Source: UBA2029 sp037447125
GTDB taxonomy: Bacteria > Chloroflexota > Anaerolineae > Aggregatilineales > Aggregatilineaceae
Assembly (NCBI GenBank): GCA_037447125.1
Contig: JBBIHG010000031.1
Location: 1-34,243, forward strand
Reading direction: 5' to 3'
DNA length: 34,243 bases
Every line of letters starts with the position of its first letter. Positions within the stretch are counted from its first letter, which is position 1. Shown in pieces: positions 31,182-34,243 of this stretch. The notes below the pieces were generated by a model. It was not told the origin of the DNA, did not search any database, and saw only the letters and a list, made by a program, of their open reading frames with translations. Position numbers and translations under genes: made by a program.

Positions 31182-31265
31182 GTGTGGGTGCCCAAAGCGA
31201 CACTGGGGCCGAACTACGACGCCGTGTGGAATGGCGCGCCGCTGCCGACCGCCGTCGTGGACTGA
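31182..31265 (+). CDS. Possible 27-residue peptide or gene remnant
   Basis: A short frame starts at GTG 31182, nine bases after GAGGAGG (31166-31172). It reads as protein-like text (VWVPKATLGPNYDAVWNGAP then LPTAVVD). The composition looks like the C-terminal end of a normal enzyme, so it may be a remnant of a lost gene, and not a true small protein. A second frame at ATG 31163 (38 codons, arginine-rich) looks like a shadow. Low confidence. Confidence 0.2.
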   Translation: MWVPKATLGPNYDAVWNGAPLPTAVVD

Positions 31266-31311
31266 GCATTTGGAGATAACGCCACAGGGACAAGTCCTTG
31301 GCCGAGACACG

Positions 31312-31341
31312 GTAGGGGCGGGTTTCGAAACTCGCCCCTAC
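31312..31341. repeat. Near-perfect palindrome, likely terminator hairpin
   Basis: A 30-base palindrome, GTAGGGGCG..CGCCCCTAC (28 of 30 symmetrical), sits 27 bases beyond the stop of the minus-strand kinase at 31369. It may terminate that gene, and it resembles dispersed hairpin repeats common in such genomes. Confidence 0.5.
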
Positions 31342-31368
31342 GTTTGTGTTTGGAAAGTTGCGGCTCGC

Positions 31369-32535
31369 TCAGGGCCGGAAGGGAATCTGCACGGTGATGC
31401 ACGTCCCGCCTTGTTCCGGGTCGCTGTCAATCGAGAACTGGCCGCTGAGCTGGCGGGCGCGTTGCTCCATGTTGCGCAGGCCGAAGCTGTTCGGGTTGCG
31501 CAGCTCCGCCGGGTCGCAGCCCACGCCGTTGTCTTCGACGGTGAGCACCAGCGTGTTCTCGCGTTCGCGCACCTTGACCACGACCTGCGTGGCCTGGGCG
31601 TGGCGGGCCACGTTGGACAGCGCCTCGCGCACGATCTGGGTCAGCGAGTGGCGCTGGCGGTCGCTGAGGGTGCGCAGCCGGGCCGGCACGTCCACCGTCA
31701 CGTCCACGCGGGCGAAGTCGTGGAAGTGGCGGGCCAGGTTGTCGAGCCGCTGCTTGAAGGTCGCCTGTTCCTCGCGCGCCGTGCGCAGGTCGCGGATGTA
31801 GAGCCGGATGTCCTCGATGATCTGGTTGAGGTCTTCGATGATGCTCTTGTACTGCTCTTCCTGCCCCGGAGTCATGGGGAACTGCCCGCGCAGGATTTCC
31901 AGCTTCATGCCCACGGCATAGACCGATTGGATCACGCCGTCGTGCAGTTCCATGCCGATGCGGTCGCGCTCGCGGACCAGGGCGATCTCTTGAAGCTGTT
32001 CGGACAGGCGGGCGTTCTCGATGGCGACGGCGGCGTGATTGGCCAGCAGCACGATCAGGCGCTCGTCGTCCTCGCTGAACGGCTCGCCGTCGAGCGGGTC
32101 GGTCAGGTACAGGTTGCCCAGGCGCTCGCCGCGACTGATGATCGGCACGCCGAGAAAGCGCCGCATGATCGGGTGGCCCTCCCCGCAGAAACCCACTGAG
32201 CGCGGGTCCTTCGTCAGGTCGTCGAGGCGAATGGGCGCGTCGGATTCGAGCACCGCGCCCAGCAGGCCCAGCCCGCGCGGCTCTGGCCCCATGTGGCGCA
32301 ACTGCTCAGGGGACATGCCGGAGGTGATGAAGGCGCGCAGCGTGCCGTCGTCGTTGGGCACGCCCAGCGCCGCGTAGCGCGCCTGCGCCAGATCGCGGGC
32401 GATGTCGGTGATCGCCTGCAACGCGCGGGGCAAACTCAGCTCGCTGGTGATGGTCGTGGCCGCCCGGCTGAGCGCATCGAGCATGGAGGCGCTCCAGTCC
32501 TGGGAGTCGGTGGGTGGGGGCGTGGGAAGAGTCAT
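31369..32535 (-). CDS. GAF-containing NarL-type sensor histidine kinase
   Basis: This 388-residue soluble kinase has an N-terminal GAF domain about 25-180 (ITDIARDLAQARYAALGVPN, RFLGVPIISRGERLGNLYLT) followed by a HisKA_3 dimerisation helix with H198 in RIGMELHDGVIQSVYAVGMK and a HATPase domain (SLTQIVREALSNVARHA, VEDNGVGCD, SFGLRNMEQRA). There is no membrane span, so it senses a cytoplasmic signal, as DevS/DosS-type GAF kinases sense redox or gas; the haem ligand cannot be judged. Start: ATG 32535, with GTG 32544 three codons upstream as an alternative; neither has a strong ribosome site. It is divergent from the response regulator at 32745, its obvious partner. Confidence 0.9.
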   Translation of the reverse strand: MTLPTPPPTDSQDWSASMLDALSRAATTITSELSLPRALQAITDIARDLAQARYAALGVPNDDGTLRAFITSGMSPEQLRHMGPEPRGLGLLGAVLESDAPIRLDDLTKDPRSVGFCGEGHPIMRRFLGVPIISRGERLGNLYLTDPLDGEPFSEDDERLIVLLANHAAVAIENARLSEQLQEIALVRERDRIGMELHDGVIQSVYAVGMKLEILRGQFPMTPGQEEQYKSIIEDLNQIIEDIRLYIRDLRTAREEQATFKQRLDNLARHFHDFARVDVTVDVPARLRTLSDRQRHSLTQIVREALSNVARHAQATQVVVKVRERENTLVLTVEDNGVGCDPAELRNPNSFGLRNMEQRARQLSGQFSIDSDPEQGGTCITVQIPFRP

Positions 32536-32644
32536 GGGCGTCACCAGGTTGACCTACAACGCGAATGCGATTACTATTTCCGCCATAAACGCCACAAATA
32601 AGCAATAAATCCCTGTCTCGCGCCGGGCGTAGGGCGGCGATCAG

Positions 32645-32674
32645 TTGGTCTTCCGCGCGCAGGACACGTATAAT
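32645..32674 (+). promoter_or_regulatory. Promoter of the response regulator gene
   Basis: TTGGTC (32645-32650), an 18-base spacer and a perfect TATAAT (32669-32674), 70 bases before the start codon. Confidence 0.65.
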
Positions 32675-32744
32675 CTGCTCGCAGCCAGAGCGTCCGGACG
32701 CGCGTCCTGCCTGGTGCAGCCTGACGGCCTGATTCAGACATCCC

Positions 32745-33437
32745 ATGCCGGAGAACGCAGTGACGCCACTTCGCATCTTGATCGCCGACGACCACGCCGT
32801 CGTGCGCGCCGGTCTCAAGGCGCTCCTGGAACAGCAGCCCGATTTCGCAGTGATTGCCGAAGCCGAAAGCGGCCTCGAAGCTGTGCGCCAGGCGGCGACT
32901 CATCGGCCCGATATCGTCGTCATGGACATCCGCATGCCGGGCGGCCTGTCGGGCATTGAAGCCTGCGAGCAGATCATCGAGCAAGTGCCCGAAACCCGCG
33001 TGATTATGCTCACCTCCTACGCCGAAGACGAGCTGGTCATGGACGCCGTGCGCGCGGGCGCGGTGGGCTACGTCCTCAAGCGCGTCGGCAGCAGCGATCT
33101 GGTGGACGCCATCCGCACCGTGGGCCGCGGCGACGCGCTGATTGACCCGACGATGACCAAAGCCCTGCTCGAAGAAGTGCGCCAGGCGGCCCAGGTCAAA
33201 GAAGCCTCCGCCTTCTCCGGGCTGACCCCCCAGGAGATGCGTATTCTGGCGCTGATGGTCGAGGGCTTGACGAACCGTGAGATCGCCTCGCAGTTGTTCC
33301 TCGGCGAGGGCACCGTCCGCAACTACGTGGGCAACATCCTCAGCAAGCTACAGGTCTCCAACCGGGCAGAAGCCGCCGTCTTCGCCGTCAAGAACCACAT
33401 CGAGCGTCATCTGCCCAAGGACGGTGATCACGCCTGA
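32745..33437 (+). CDS. NarL/LuxR-type response regulator
   Basis: This 230-residue DNA-binding regulator has a receiver domain with acidic pair DD in ILIADDHAVV, phospho-acceptor D61 in IVVMDIRMPG, and K112 in VGYVLKRVG. The C-terminal LuxR-type helix-turn-helix is seen in LTPQEMRILALMVEGLTNRE and IASQLFLGEGTVRNYVGNIL, with SKLQVSNRAEAAVFAV. It is DevR/LiaR-like in length and layout. It begins at ATG 32745 after a good promoter. It faces the kinase gene 31369-32535 across about 210 bases, so the two form a divergently transcribed two-component pair. Its last ten bases overlap the end of the convergent MgtC-like gene. Confidence 0.92.
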   Translation: MPENAVTPLRILIADDHAVVRAGLKALLEQQPDFAVIAEAESGLEAVRQAATHRPDIVVMDIRMPGGLSGIEACEQIIEQVPETRVIMLTSYAEDELVMDAVRAGAVGYVLKRVGSSDLVDAIRTVGRGDALIDPTMTKALLEEVRQAAQVKEASAFSGLTPQEMRILALMVEGLTNREIASQLFLGEGTVRNYVGNILSKLQVSNRAEAAVFAVKNHIERHLPKDGDHA

Positions 33438-33874
33438 TCGTCGTGTTCCGCCGCGTCAACCTGGCGCGTTCTTTTGGTCAGCCAGCGCAGCACCGACAGC
33501 ACCAACATGCCCATCACGGTCGCCCCCGTTGCCAGCACGTACAGGCGAGCGCCCGCCACCAGGCCGACCATGGCCACAAACCACAGCGACGCCGCCGTCG
33601 TCAGCTCGTGAACCCGGTCGTCGCGGCGGATGATAACCCCCGCTCCCAGGAAGCCGATGCCAGTGATCACGTTCGCCGCCAGGCGGGCCGCCGAGTTGTC
33701 GTCGTAGAGAATCTTGCCCATGACCATGACCAGCGCCGAGCCGATGCCCACCATCATGTGGGTACGGATTCCTGCCGGACTCTGCTTCCACTGCCGGTCC
33801 AGGCCAATGAAACCAGACAGCACCAGGGCCACGGCCAGCGGAATCAATGCTTCTAACTGTGCTTGGGCGGTCAT
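33428..33874 (-). CDS. MgtC/SapB-family membrane protein
   Basis: A 148-residue membrane protein with four hydrophobic spans. LSGFIGLDRQWKQSPAGIRT and TGIGFLGAGVIIRRDDRVHE are the conserved core of the MgtC/SapB family (GxxRexxxxxAGlRT; GiGFLGAGxI). Family members in pathogens affect magnesium homeostasis and the F-ATPase; most environmental copies are uncharacterised. The short form, without the MgtC C-terminal domain, is like SapB/YhiD. ATG 33874 follows GGGAG. A minus-strand TATAGT (33899-33904) could be its -10. It overlaps the convergent response regulator by 10 bases. Confidence 0.9.
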   Translation of the reverse strand: MTAQAQLEALIPLAVALVLSGFIGLDRQWKQSPAGIRTHMMVGIGSALVMVMGKILYDDNSAARLAANVITGIGFLGAGVIIRRDDRVHELTTAASLWFVAMVGLVAGARLYVLATGATVMGMLVLSVLRWLTKRTRQVDAAEHDDQA

Positions 33875-33904
33875 GGCGGCACTCCCAGACTTCTCACAAC
33901 TATA

Positions 33905-34243
33905 ATCGCACCTTTTGGCGAGCGACTAGTGCCAATGATCATAGCGTGCGCGGGCAATCAGGCACACCGGCGGGGGCAGGCGAAATCTGTCAGGTAGAAG
34001 GGGTGGCGCTGCCCTGTCGTCAGGGGTGTGGCCTCATGGCCTCATCCCGGCGTCGCTGCGTTCGCTGGACACGACCACAGACTTCCGAAGTTTTCGAAGA
34101 CTTCGGAAGTCTGCATCCGGGCCGGGCAGCGTTCGGCTGCTGAACATGCGTGGCAGGGCGAGCAACGAGACGTTCTGTGACCTGCCGGGCGTCACCAGGC
34201 GGGCTTGCGCGCGGTGACGCGCGCGCTGAAGACGGGCGCCCCT
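33905..34243. other. Terminal intergenic region, no gene supported
   Basis: Apart from the hairpin at 34079-34112, I see no ribosome site, family motif or RNA gene. The segment 34031-34060 (GGCCTCATCCCGGCGTCGCT) is loosely like the CCTCACCCCC repeats. The last bases may lead into a gene beyond the window. Confidence 0.5.
34079..34112. repeat. Perfect 13-bp hairpin repeat
   Basis: AGACTTCCGAAGT (34079-34091) is the exact complement of ACTTCGGAAGTCT (34100-34112), with an 8-base loop (TTTCGAAG). It is a compact palindromic repeat of the REP-like sort, with no gene next to it in the window. Confidence 0.7.

Noticed and set aside
31156..32199. 347-codon plus-strand frame opposite the GAF kinase
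   Set aside because: It is histidine/valine/leucine-rich antisense text. The minus strand carries complete kinase motifs.

Overview
The window is GC-rich (roughly two thirds G+C) bacterial DNA with long genes, GTG starts used alongside ATG, and gene families typical of Chloroflexota (Anaerolineae-like): GAF/HAMP multi-sensor kinases, PA14 plus SH3b surface proteins, a very long HEAT-like solenoid protein, and intergenic hairpin repeats. The phylum is an inference from gene style. There is no rRNA or other marker gene here to prove it. No tRNA, rRNA or CRISPR array was seen.

Layout. (1) 125-3478: a radical SAM enzyme, a 43-residue membrane protein behind a LexA-box-like promoter, a MazG-like nucleotide pyrophosphohydrolase, purC and a small BON-like protein. 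(2) 3757-9946: a nucleoside-type ABC exporter/importer core. Two permeases follow a strong promoter. A four-helix-bundle gene flanked by inverted heptamer arrays then interrupts the set, and after it comes a 1077-residue ATPase. That ATPase has a normal double-cassette framework interrupted by three in-frame membrane insertions, one of them an RDD domain. (3) 9947-16851: a MITE-like element, an MFS transporter, a membrane protein, a second truncated copy of the same element, a SatA-like GNAT acetyltransferase, an 884-residue HEAT-like protein, and several hairpin repeats. (4) 16852-27489, all on the minus strand: a TrpX-like lipoprotein, a Cache/HAMP/GAF sensor without a kinase domain, a 1087-residue multi-GAF histidine kinase, a threonine-synthase-like PLP enzyme fused to two response-regulator receiver domains, a CheY-like receiver, and a secreted PA14/SH3b protein. 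(5) 27817-30952: a type I glutamine synthetase followed by a PucR-family regulator. (6) 31369-33874: a divergent NarL-type two-component pair (kinase and regulator) and an MgtC-like protein. The last ~340 bases contain no gene that can be supported.

How it may work together. The minus-strand block 27489-18772 reads as one transcription unit. A lipoprotein binder and two Cache-type membrane sensors would feed a kinase whose likely phosphorylation targets include an amino-acid enzyme (PLP-REC-REC). That would couple small-molecule sensing to a metabolic enzyme without a DNA-binding step. Glutamine synthetase and PucR next door suggest a nitrogen or purine theme, in line with purC, the nucleotide pyrophosphohydrolase and the nucleoside-type ABC transporter.

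The strongest candidates for something undescribed are the ABC ATPase with membrane insertions, the PLP-REC-REC signalling operon, and a family of inverted heptamer arrays (TTGGTNN)n/(ACCANNN)n. The arrays occur once around a four-helix-bundle gene and again at other sites around 20-28 base spacers.
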